64,000 nt of DNA from assembly GCF_000002995.4 (NCBI RefSeq), contig NW_025062479.1:14442721-14506720 (forward strand), read 5' to 3'. The stretch is from Brugia malayi. Taxonomy: Eukaryota; Nematoda; Chromadorea; Rhabditida; Onchocercidae. The notes below the pieces were generated by a model. That model had not been told where the DNA came from. It did not search any database and saw nothing but the letters and a program-made list of their open reading frames with translations. This document shows positions 27,901 through 38,352 of this stretch, one piece after another (positions within the stretch are counted from its first letter, which is position 1; every line of letters begins with the position of its first letter). The position numbers and the translations under genes were made by a program.

Positions 27901-30328
27901 AACGTCAAAACAAACCTGCCCTGCTTTTCCGTGACCAAGACGTGGACGTCCTTTCGATCGCACTTGCAACCTCGAAGAAGATTCATTCTAAATTCGAAAC
28001 TATCTTTATCTCTCATATCTTGTTTCATTCAAACTTTTTTCTACCAATGTTTAGGTTCCCGTTTTCTCTCCCGTTTATGCAGTTAAAACATTCCTTAAAA
28101 TGAATCACACAACTTACAGATAAATCTTGTGCATTTAACTCATATTTGCTGTCCTCCAACAATGGAGCCTTTTCGACATCACCACACACAACCGCAATGA
28201 TGTAATCCACACGATCCTTTACTGCCTGGAAGTTATACCTGTGTTATGAAAGACATAACGGTGATCCTAAAAAAATAGTTACAGTGACAAAATATACCAA
28301 TTCAATATTTTCAGCCTCCATATTTGCCATCAGTTCTAGTACAGGAGCTGAGTCATACCCAATCTCTTCCGATCCATCAGACGACTCTTCCGTCTCAAGA
28401 AAATCATCGGATAATGGACTCAAGCTTCGTCCCCGCATTAGTACTATCTTAAAGAAAAAATTTCCAGAAGATTAATGAAAGTCTGTTAAAGCTTTATTAC
28501 AGCTGTGTATCAAGCTTAAACTATAGGTAACAAGTAAAAGCAAAATAATTTCTACCTTTGCCTGCTTTCCCTTTCGGCCTCGTTTAAGTTCTTCTGATGT
28601 CAAACGTGCTGTAACGTGTTCTTGATAATAGTGTTCGTGCGCACTTTTCAGATGATCGATCAGTGCAGTGTAACTGAAATATTAGCAACAGTGTATGACA
28701 AAGATCTTTGCAGCTATAGATAAGTGTCACAAGATGCATTTGAATATTTATAATCAGCAACAACACGTACGTCTGAGATTCAAAATCACACAGATAACAT
28801 GGGATTCGCTTGTTCGATGTAGCACGGCGATTATGTTTTACAGTAAGATGATATGCAAACGTGAAGAGTGATGAAAACGGTTGTTTTTCCTTGCAGTCAC
28901 TGTGTGAGCAAGTAAGCAAGCTCAAATCAACCATCATTGCTTGATATTTGCCCATACGTTCCAAGATTTTAAGCTGAAATTGCAAAAAAACATTAAAAAG
29001 ATTTGCAAGCCATGCAAATTGATCTCCAAAAAAAAAAAAAGAAACAAAAACAAAATAAAATACTTCTTCCGTTCCGACTTTCCGAGCGACACCATTCTTT
29101 GCGCTATCACCTTTACGATTTCGCAAATTCATTTCTCGATATCGACTTGAATTGTCCTGGGGAATAACAACCGCAACACGATCTGCTGGTACCGTATCCA
29201 CTGTTACCAATGCATGAGGGATTGATTCCATGATCTCGAAAGGTTTACCTCATTCATATTTTGGTTTGAATTTTTTTTAATTCAATTTTTTCAATTTCAT
29301 CCTACTACTTCGAAAAAATTCATTTAAAAAAAAGAAAGAAAGGGAACTGCACAAAGCCACCTGTTGTCCTTCTACGAATGTTGTTGTTGCCACATCACGA
29401 GAGATTCGGGGAAGTGTGTGCAATTCCAACTTATGCTGTAAACAAGTCCATAACAAAACAAAATTCAAATTAAAGACTGAGAGAAACTTATAACCTAAGC
29501 TCCTCTCTTTCTCGTCATCATATATATCACACATCGTAACATTATTAATAAATGATACAACTAGTTGTTACAAACAGATAACCTCCGAATTCGGTAGTGA
29601 CAATGCATAATGTTTTATCCGCTTGTTGACTACGTTGATAAGATTTGTTCGCTTGAGAATGCCTTTGGCACGTTTCGGCGGCTGTGAATCGGTTTTCGTG
29701 CTGGACGATGTTCCTGCCTCTCCTTTATTCTGATGTTGTGGTGATGCTCCTTCCTTTCTACTTTGGTCGCCGTCTCGAAGTTCTAAAAGGCTTCCTTACT
29801 TGGTTACAGATATAACTATGGAAAGATTGATCAAAAAATCACTTTTAGTGCAAGGCGTAATTTTAACTGACAATGGTTTCAATGTCACGACAGATTCCTC
29901 GCCACTTTTTCGATTTTCGAACTGAAATTTTAAGAAAATACTTACCCGCAAGCGCTTTTTCCGCAAAATCTAGAGCCACAGCACTGAAAGCCGACGCAAC
30001 AGTTGAACGCAATGTACGGCAATAGACGCGTTTGTGTGTCAAATAATTCAAACTACTTCGAAAGATATTACCACAACAACTGTAATCTCACTATTAAAAA
30101 ACAACATTTCACAGCTCTTTTCAAAAAAAAAAAGGTTGGAAATTCCTTAAAACAATTACAAAAATAAACTCACCGACATTCGAAAAGAACATTGCATTCA
30201 TTTGCCAATAAATTTTTCACTTCAACGGTTGAGTTGTTGTATATATCTATTAAACCATCAACACCATCAGATCCTCCGGTTGGTATAGAAGGTTGTTGAA
30301 GGCCCAAATCATCAACACTTCGCGACAT
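24931..30328 (-). CDS. ZNF800-like C2H2 zinc-finger / AT-hook protein, copy 1 (intact)
   Basis: A probable nuclear DNA-binding protein of about 970 residues, in 21 phase-consistent exons. They are 30174-30328, 29946-30079, 29583-29782, 29361-29435, 29064-29234, 28771-28973, 28556-28673, 28298-28447, 28118-28225, 27916-27987, 27694-27813, 27484-27627, 27319-27401, 26910-27161, 26721-26817, 26552-26630, 26307-26458, 25923-26105, 25475-25663, 25220-25285 and 24931-25092. The N-terminal finger FECRCCGNIFRSSLNYLTHK...C (C51, C54, H67, C72) has the same C-x2-C-x12-H-x4-C spacing as the first finger of animal ZNF800. Further fingers are C267/C272/H287/H292, C304/C307/H320/H325, C821/C824/H837/H841 and C849/C852/H865/H870. 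Basic AT-hook-like patches are KRGRKGK (~343), KGRPRLG (450) and KKRGRGRKPKPR (519). Serine-rich and acidic linkers join them. The ZNF800 link rests mainly on the N-terminus. Targets are unknown. A 3'-degenerate paralog lies about 20.4 kb away. Confidence 0.85.
26559..27073. repeat. Conversion block C, copy 1 (pairs with 46916-47430)
   Basis: A 515-bp stretch that I read as identical to 46916-47430 (constant offset 20357). It spans most of zinc-finger exon 16, exon 15, the 3' part of exon 14 and the introns between them. Divergence starts abruptly on both sides. The right edge is a local indel of about 27 bp next to the repeated motif GTCGACTTTG. Confidence 0.85.
27962..29267. repeat. Conversion block D, copy 1 (pairs with 48379-49684)
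   Basis: About 1.3 kb that I read as identical to 48379-49684, with a constant offset of 20417. It includes zinc-finger exons 5-9, most of exon 10 and all their introns. The flanking exons 3-4 and 11-13 are clearly diverged. Confidence 0.87.
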
Positions 30329-32768
30329 ATCTCTTTGTACTCGTTGATATTATTGATATTTGCAAAAGACTAGAGAAACAAAAAAAAAAAAAAAGTAGCT
30401 TTAATTTGATTTCCAAAAAAAATAAAAGACCCAAAACATCTTATACTAACGAATGCTTATTTAATTCTCAACAATTTTTAGTCAAAATTTTGGTATATTT
30501 ACCTGAATTGACTCATTTCCTTTCTTTTTCCTACGGTTTTGTAATAATTACATTTCTCTGTACAAAATACACCATGAAAATCACCCGAAAAATAGAAATT
30601 CTAAGGCATTACTGAAGATATATACCCCGGGATATTATGATTTCATACTGCGACGTGCGATCAACTTACCGTATACCAATCTCGGTAAATCGGAATTTGT
30701 ACTATGCAAGTGAGGATTTCCGGAAGAGAGGAATACGGTTCGATATGAATAAAGACGAATTAAATTTCAGGAAATCGTAAAGGTATGTTTTATTCGCTAA
30801 TGAAAGCAAAATAAACACCGCACTGCAAAAGAGGGAATGTTGAATATGCATAACTTAATCAACAGGACAAGAACGGAAGATACGACATGACCAGAATAAA
30901 TTCTGGAAATAGAAGTATTCTGGAATTGAAAAAAGAAAAATGCACTAAGATTAAAATGGCAGTGGATATCAATAAGAATCCATAAGATTTGGATAGGTAA
31001 AGTGACCTCTTTCCATCCTTATCATGAAATTAATCAAGTAAATTAGAGTAATGTTATTCATTTCACAAATAATGCCAGTTATTTACGTATTAAATCAAAG
31101 TAATAAGCATTTGGACGACCTAATTAACTGTTACAATACAATAGAAGTGAATGTTTTCAAAAAATTAAAAATAGTTTCAATTATTGAGATTAATTAAACT
31201 AATGAAAATAAACCGTTAAATGTAAAGATGGAATAAAATAGAGCAGAAGTATGAATGTTGAAGTGATATTGTTGATACGATTAATATGAGCAAAGAATTA
31301 CAAAGAAATTTGAGCCTGAAATCCATGCTATTACATCTGAAATAAAAACTCATTGTAGATGTTTCCTGAATGATAATATTGATAGGCGATATGTCGTTCA
31401 AGGTTATCATAAATTACAATATAAGTAAATTATGATTATCTTAATGATCAATCATAGAAAGAAAACGATTCCTAATAAGTATACATTTAACATGAATCAT
31501 AATTAATAAAAGGAGAAATCAAAAAGTGGATTTTATGGAAAATTATGATCGATAAATTGTTGCACAAATTTCCAGTTAGCATTAAACGTGCTTCAAAGAA
31601 CGAAAAAAAAGTCTATGCTAATAGTATGTAGATTTTTAGTGAAGAGTTCCCAATCTTATCCATATTTTGCTGTGGTAAAGATAAATGTATTCTTATCAAT
31701 TCTTTAATTACAACAAAAAAAAAGAAAAAGAAAAATCAGTAGTTTACTTGTTAGTAAATTAGTTGAATAAAAATATACAATGCAAATGTTTTTTGTATGC
31801 CGAATGATCGAATATTTTTTTTTTCTGGTTATAAGCAAAAATTGATAATATATCTATCTTGGCTACAAATAAACATTAGTGTCACGGAATCACAAGAAAT
31901 GTAAAAAATTGATCGAGGAATTTTCTTGCAAACAAATCTGAAGAATTATTCGTTTCATTTCATTTTGCACTTATTTTCTTTTTTTTTTTTTTTTTTTTTT
32001 TTTCAAAAGAGAAAAATTTGCTCAAAATTCGGAATTTAAAAGTTAACTGAAATTACACAAATCGAATTATCAGACGTAACAATAGATAAGGTTGTTAAAC
32101 ATCTGACACAATTACCATATTTTTCTAAGATAACCTATCATAATTCTCTTAGAGTAACAATAAAAAGGATGATGAAAAAAAGAGAATGAGAAAGAGAGAG
32201 GGAGAAGGGGAGAGAGAGGGAGAGTGTTAGGCTGCAGTAAGTTACAAAAATTCAAATTTGCGCAATTATTATGAATCTTGAAATGTCCCAAAAAGTCGAT
32301 ATTTCTGCACCAATATCAATCATTACGATATTTGCTTCATAACTTATTTGTAGCAGTGTGGATTTCATCTTCGAAATTGTTTGTTGGAGTTGAATACATT
32401 TCAGTAGAAAATTAAATTGAAATGGTAAATGAAGTTGCATATCAATCTAAACTATATGTTAATATTTGAAATAATGAAGGTATAATATGAAGAAAGATGA
32501 TAAAGTATTCAGAGAAGTAATTTTCATAATAATGATTTGATATATTTTGTCGGGCAAGTATCACTATTTCTTCTATTTTTTTATTCATTCTATAATTCAA
32601 CTAATAACAGTAATGAAGGTAGCAGTAATTTTTAACTCATTGATTAACTGGTCAAAGTTGAAGTATTATCGGTAAAGCTAATTGCATAAAGAGAATTGGT
32701 ACATACTGTTGTGTAATAAACCATTGTACGACAAACGATAATCATTTGAAACACTATACAACATACAA

Positions 32769-32791
32769 AGAGGAGGAGGAGGAGGAGGAGG
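32769..32791. repeat. AGG trinucleotide repeat
   Basis: About seven AGG units, present also in the duplicate at about 53249-53271. Confidence 0.9.
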
Positions 32792-33533
32792 GAAAAAAGC
32801 ACTGGTGGATACAGAAGAAATGTTAGAGTAAATTGTAATCGGGGATGAAAAATAATTGGAATTTTATTGCTGAAGTACTGGAATCAATAATTCGCATATA
32901 AAGTTACAAAAGTGGGATGGAAGATTTTTTAGCCAAAGAAGTATAAATTTTTAGTATTGACAGTAGAGTTATTATATTGCATAACACTTTTACATATTTC
33001 ACATTCATCATCTGTCAGGAAATAAAATTTTGCAATGCAGCAGATAAATTAAATAAGTAATATGGAATTGACAGGAATAAAGAATCAGTATATGGCATCA
33101 CCAGCAATAACTACATATAGTTGCCGATCAAATAAACGAATATAAAATATTACGTTAAATATGTATATATATAATATGGAATATTAAGTTAAGGTAAGCG
33201 ATAATCACTCCAACTGCTGCATAATGCCATCAAGAAAACATAGGTAAGAGTTGACCCTTGTCCACTCCTATCCTTCATTTCCTTTCTCCCCTCATCCGCC
33301 ACATTTCTATCACAAACTTCGATGTCAATTATTTAACAATAAGTGAAAAAGCGTAAAACATAATGTTATCGAATGAAGAAATACATATTTTATACTATTT
33401 AACCAATCAATCTTAAAACAGTCTTACATGAATTAGAATTTTATGATTTAGAACAATTTACACTCTACGTATGGAATATTTGGAAGAAATGAAAAAGATA
33501 AATAGAAAAAGTTTGATTGAAAATTAAATCGAT

Positions 33534-33550
33534 CCCGTTATTTAAACGGG
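33534..33550. other. GC stem-loop CCCGTT/AACGGG
   Basis: A perfect 6-bp stem with the 5-nt loop ATTTA, in otherwise AT-rich DNA. The same hairpin is present at 54014-54030 in the duplicate. Confidence 0.8.
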
Positions 33551-34545
33551 GACACTGATATTATCGAAGTGGGAGAAAATAACTATTTCATACATATATT
33601 AATAATCTATGCTAACCGTTAAAAACTGGTGTTCCGGAAAGTGGAGACCTACTCGGAATACTCAAAAGTTTGGCAATGGAAATACCTATCAGAAGCTTAT
33701 GAGAGTTTCTCGGGGAGAAAAATTGATAAGTAGTCCCGAAATTGCAGAAGGAAATTTTGTTTATTCAGTAGTTTTTGTCTTAAAGTGGCCATTGCGTCGT
33801 TGTTAATCAGAATAGATCAATACTACTATAATATTAATACTCTAAGATACTTTTATGTTCACAAAACGTTCATCAATATTGGACATCGGTACCAAAATAA
33901 AAGTCATAGAAATCTTTTACTTGGAACTCATTCCCAAAATTAATTTTGCATAATTTCGATAACTTTTTCTCTCCCACTTTTCAGTAAGTTAACGTCAAAT
34001 GTTAACGTGTGAACGTCTTATACAATACAATTAAGTGCTACGTGCAATCAGTGTTGAAAGTGTTGCTTAATGAGCATAATCGAAAAAGTGAATCTTAAAG
34101 ACAAATATTATTTTTCTTACACTCATTACATTTTTTGTAATTCACAGTTACGTAAGAATAACTTAGTTTTACAATTACACGAATAAACTAGTAATTCAGT
34201 TCTTGTCAACTTCATATCGCACTAAATTCCGAGATTTAAATTATGCGCTTTCGGGGAGTTTGTAATCAACGAGCGAGCTCCAATATGCAAATTGCCTGTA
34301 CTACTGAAATGGACTTGAAATTAATTTTGGGCACTTCATTGTTCTTCTCGGTGTTAACCAGTACTTGGAATGTAAAGGAGCTAACGGAATTCTGGGTATT
34401 GCCTTACAATTGCACTAAATGAAAATCGGAAATGATAACTAAACTCGGATCCTGAAAAAGTAATCTCACAAACATTAAAAGTCAAGTAAATACTGCTAAG
34501 TTTCATCCTACAATCAAACCAGGAATTCCTAGAAATCGTCTTTTG

Positions 34546-34626
34546 GCGGAAAGAAATAATTCCGCTCTTTTTTATCTAAAGAATGCAATTAATACTAAAA
34601 TGTAGAATATTTCCGCAAGGCGGAAA
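34546..34626. other. Pair of stem-loops sharing GCGGAA/TTCCGC
   Basis: Stem 1 is GCGGAA (34546-34551) with TTCCGC (34560-34565) and an 8-nt loop. Stem 2 is TTTCCGC (34610-34616) with GCGGAAA (34620-34626) and loop AAG. The same hexamer and its complement therefore occur four times within about 80 bp. The pair is repeated in the second copy of the block, around 55026-55106. Confidence 0.8.
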
Positions 34627-35202
34627 TCTTGTATAATCCAAAAACTTTTTTCATTTCCAATTTATTCACGAATAATATTTGTTTTACACGACGCACTACA
34701 CACTTAAAGAATAAAGATAACCAAGTAGTGAGATCTTATCAGACAATCGTACCAATGGAAAGATGAGAGATATGTTTGGCTGAGGTTTAGGTAATCAAGG
34801 AGTGTTTTTTTAGGTAATCTATGGATTAAATTATTTATCCGTCCGATAATTAGGGATTCCCGAACAGAAATAAAACAAGCTAAGTTAGTTTTATATCATC
34901 GATGGGATGAAGTGTTTTCATTCTCACATTTTTATCAAAGTACATTTTTATTAAGCAAAGAGTTTTCTACAACACGGAAATATACTCTCTAAGAATTAAT
35001 TAATTACCAAAGAAAATGCAGAATGTGCAACAACTGTATAAAGTCATAAATCTTTAATACTAATATACTACTCTTATCAGTTCATTTGTTTTAACTGAAC
35101 TAATTCAGTTGAAGATCACAAACTTTTACAAATATTAACATTTCAACATTATTTTACAAATCAATTACAGTTAAAAGGATTTCATGTCTATTTCATGTCT
35201 TC

Positions 35203-35303
35203 ATTGAAACGCTAATCAGTGACCACTAGAACAATCATTAATTGAAACACTAATCAATAACTACTAAAATAATCATTAATTGAAACGTTAATCAATAACC
35301 ACT
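35203..35303. repeat. Tandem repeat, 38-bp period, about 2.7 copies
   Basis: Units start at 35203, 35241 and 35279 with ATTGAAAC followed by TAATCA, and carry scattered substitutions. The array begins about 50 bp beyond the edge of the 4.9 kb duplicated block and is absent from the other copy. Confidence 0.85.
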
Positions 35304-36147
35304 TTGGTAAATAACAATAAGTTAATCCTTTTATTAGCAAAAATTCCTTGAATTCCTGCACAAATTTTCACTTCAAATTAGAATAATATCTCGATAGCTT
35401 CTCGTTAATTTCACTCTCATTTTCCCTTAATCCTGCAATTTCTCAGTATGTCTCTCATATCATACTTCTTAGATAGTTTTCAACTTTACAGAATGGGATT
35501 TAGCAGATGAAATGATTTGAAATGATTCATGTTGGTTGCATTCATTTTGCTAATAAATTTGTGCCAAGTAATTAAGTAAACTTTCCTACTTGACTTTTCC
35601 ATTTCCGTTCCACTTACGTTAGTAAATGTATTTCTTTATAACGTAAAGTTGATATTTCATATATATATATATGTTTTCATCTGGCGAATAGTCATATCAC
35701 TTATTGAAATGTTAAATACTTAATCGTCACAAACCAGATTCTGAGGTAAATCTATGTTAATTAGTTTAAGCACTATATCATTTCATTCCGAAATTCCGTC
35801 CAATTTGTATTAGTAAATGTACTTCTTTCGTTTCTTGTTGGACTTTCTATGAAATTCAGACAGGAAAAGTGTAGTGTGATTGTGGAGTGAATTTTTGGTT
35901 TTTTCTTTTTAAATTTGTAAAATTGAACTATTTTAATGTTCATTTTTTTAAGTAAGTCATTGTAAAGTTCAAAATACAAGTTGGTTTTTCTTTCTTTTAA
36001 TTGTAATTTCATAAATAAATGCTTAAATTGTAGTTCAATCTTGCAAGCTTTGCGTATTTCTCTTCACATTTCATTGAGATAAATTAGTTTTGAATATATT
36101 TTCTTTTAATTAAATCTTTTCATAAATGATAATAATTACAGGTTGTG

Positions 36148-37675
36148 ATGGCTGGAATACGTTCAGATGTTATGCTAAGAATACCGGGAACGAGTATGCG
36201 ATCACGTTATCCAGAAATATCGGTGGGTTGTGCAGCGGTAGATTCATTAATAGGTGGCGGTATACCACTTTCTTCACTTTATATCATCGATGAGAATAAA
36301 AGTCGAGGCTATGCAACTATCCTTAGCAAATATTTTAGTGCTGAAGGTTAGCTGAATTAAATTTTAATATTATCTGAATCGAATATGTAACAATTATTTA
36401 GTACTATTAAGACTGCTCAGAAGTGTAGTATGTTTACTCCTGGTGATATAACTCAACGTAAACTAGTGAATTTAATTCTTGTTTTATTCTTATTGACTGA
36501 TATATTTTTAAAAAGTTTGAAAAGGTATAATCATTTAGGTATATTTTGCGATCATTCACTGTTTGTTGCAAGCACAAATCGTAATCCACGAGAACTATTA
36601 GAAAATTTACCGGATCGAATAAATGTTATGGATGAAATTACTTTGAAGGATGATGTAGAGAGACCCGAAAATTCAACAATGAAAATTGCATGGCGTTATT
36701 CAACTGTTCCAAAATTGGATTCTTCACTATCTTGTCCTCGTCGTGGGCATTCGCAATATGATTTAGCGAAAAAAATGGATCGCAAAAAAATAGAAGCATG
36801 CAACATTTCGTTCTTTCCTGATAATACGGAATCACAACATGAATTATCTAGTTATAATGATCTTTATAAGCAAATACAGCAAAAACTTATAGGTGTTGAG
36901 TATTCGGCTACTTCTTTGAAGTCCAACAAACGTGTCTTGCGTATAGTCATAGAAGGTGAGCGAAATTTTCTAAACGATATTTTTTTTTTTCTTATTTTTT
37001 TGATTCCCAATAACGATAAAGTCGCTTAGGTGTTGGTAGTCCTTTTTGGCTAGATCCTGAAAATGATTTAAAGTTTATTGCTCATTTGCGTACTGTGTTA
37101 TGCTCCTATTATGCTGTTGCGATGTTAATTATTAACACGAGTGGGTTACCGGATGAACGAAAAGTTTGTTTGTTTATTTTGAGTTAAAGACATGAATTTA
37201 TTGTTAAGATTTTTGTACACTCATATTTGAGCTATCTTTCACATTGGTCGTGGACTTGACGTTTCTTTGTGATATAGTAAGCCCACTTGGAATTGTCAAT
37301 TTTTTTGTATCGTTTGAATAAATTTTTTTATATCGAACTTCGACGATTTATATTGTTTAAAAAAGTTCCGAGTTTTAACTTGTATTTAAGGAAAGACTTT
37401 ATGCGTATGGTGACTTAGTGGTTCATTTGGATGCTGTAGATGATGACGATATCATGGAGAAGTTTGGTGACCGTTTCGATGGCTATTTTCGTTTGTTGAA
37501 GCTTCCAAACATGGCATCAATTGCAACGCACTGTCCAGCGAGTAGTGATCTTATTTTTCAACTCCAGAAGCGAAAATTTGATATTAGAATTTTACATTTG
37601 CCACCAGCACTTGATGATGATGATAGAAAGAGAAATTTTGGCCCAAACTGTCAGGAAATATTAAAATCTTTTTGA
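36148..37675 (+). CDS. elpc-4: Elongator complex protein 4 (ELP4/PAXNEB)
   Basis: ELP4 is a RecA-fold subunit of the Elp4-5-6 ring of Elongator, which is needed for wobble-uridine modification of tRNA. Four exons give 344 residues: 36148-36346, 36539-36955, 37030-37163 and 37391-37675. The N-terminus has the family arrangement GCAAVDSLIGGGIPLSSLYI (residues 28-47), where the P-loop region of RecA proteins would be, followed by SKYFSAEG and a block with LFVASTNRNP. Mid-protein segments include IAWRY and a linker with CNISFF. The last exons carry SPFWLD and HCPASSDLIFQLQKRKFDIR. The length is near that of other short invertebrate ELP4 proteins. ATG 36148 follows an AG acceptor by six bases, consistent with trans- or cis-splicing just upstream. 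A possible AATAAA signal lies at 37885. mtg-1 follows on the same strand about 680 bp later. Confidence 0.92.
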
Positions 37676-38352
37676 TATTCCGGTGATAAAATATTGGTGG
37701 CTTACTGTTTCTCTATGTGATAACAGTAAATTTAGTAATCGTAGCCCATGTTATTCTATTTTGTTATTGTTTTTTTTCCGATATGTATATATATATAAAT
37801 AATTTTTATCGACATTGATACTGTTGTTCACTGACTTCCCATTCAGGAAATTATTTTTTCTAGTTTCCATCTTTTCTATTTCCTAATAAATGAAAAGAAA
37901 GTGACAGTTTCTTGGAATAATGGATTAATTTTTTTTTTTTTTTTTTTGCGGTATTGGAAGAAATTACAAATAGCGATTTGTAGGAAGCAGAAATGGTTAA
38001 AACAGTGTGATTTTCGAATTTTTGTGTAGGATGTGGTTAGTAAGACAACAACAGTATTTTATGTATGTATGGGATCGATCTATCAGTCTAAATTTGACAT
38101 TTCTGAACCACACAGGAAGGTTCGTTTTCTGTTACTTGATTTTTTAGGAGTTTTTGTACAAAGGTTGCTGGCCTCAGATAATTTAGAATTTTTCTAAAAA
38201 TGGCTATTGATTGTTATTATTGAAAAGAATGACGATGGTGAGATTTTCTGCGCATTTTCCCTTTAAACTCTTCAGAATTTACTGCTTCTTGTATTCTATT
38301 TGCATGATTTCTCGATTTATTTAGACGTAAGAGTTGTGACACATCGAGTGAA
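37676..38352 (+). other. elpc-4 / mtg-1 intergenic region
   Basis: A 677-bp spacer between two same-strand genes. It holds a possible AATAAA polyadenylation signal (37885-37890), a poly-T run at about 37930-37947 and an AG acceptor (38323-38324) 29 bp before the mtg-1 ATG. No coding signal was found. The spacing would be compatible with a nematode operon. Confidence 0.6.

Larger units (their letters stand above)
30275..35149. repeat. Conversion/duplication block E, copy 1 (pairs with 50755-55629)
   Basis: A 4875-bp stretch nearly identical to 50755-55629. By eye the only differences are two homopolymer lengths: a poly-A at about 30380 (15 versus 14) and a poly-T at about 31979 (25 versus 26). 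It begins inside exon 1 of the zinc-finger gene, covers its upstream region and ends in non-coding DNA about 1 kb before elpc-4. Confidence 0.9.
30329..36147. other. Non-coding interval upstream of the zinc-finger gene and elpc-4
   Basis: It lies between two divergently oriented genes, so it should carry both promoters. No conserved coding frame was found. The 65-codon plus frame at 33609-33806 has no recognisable motif. It contains poly-T (31979-32003), a GA-rich tract near 32196-32225, an AGG run (32769-32791), GC stem-loops near 33534, 34546 and 34610, and a 38-bp tandem repeat at 35203-35303. An AG acceptor lies at 36140-36141, six bases before the elpc-4 ATG. Confidence 0.6.

Noticed and set aside
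28941..29150. Plus-strand ORFs over the zinc-finger gene (and 49358-49567)
   Set aside because: They are antisense shadows of exons and introns of the minus-strand gene.
33609..33806. Plus-strand ORF (MLTVKNWCSGKW...), also at 54089-54286
   Set aside because: Its presence twice only reflects the 4.9 kb block duplication, so it is not evidence of conservation. No motif was recognised.
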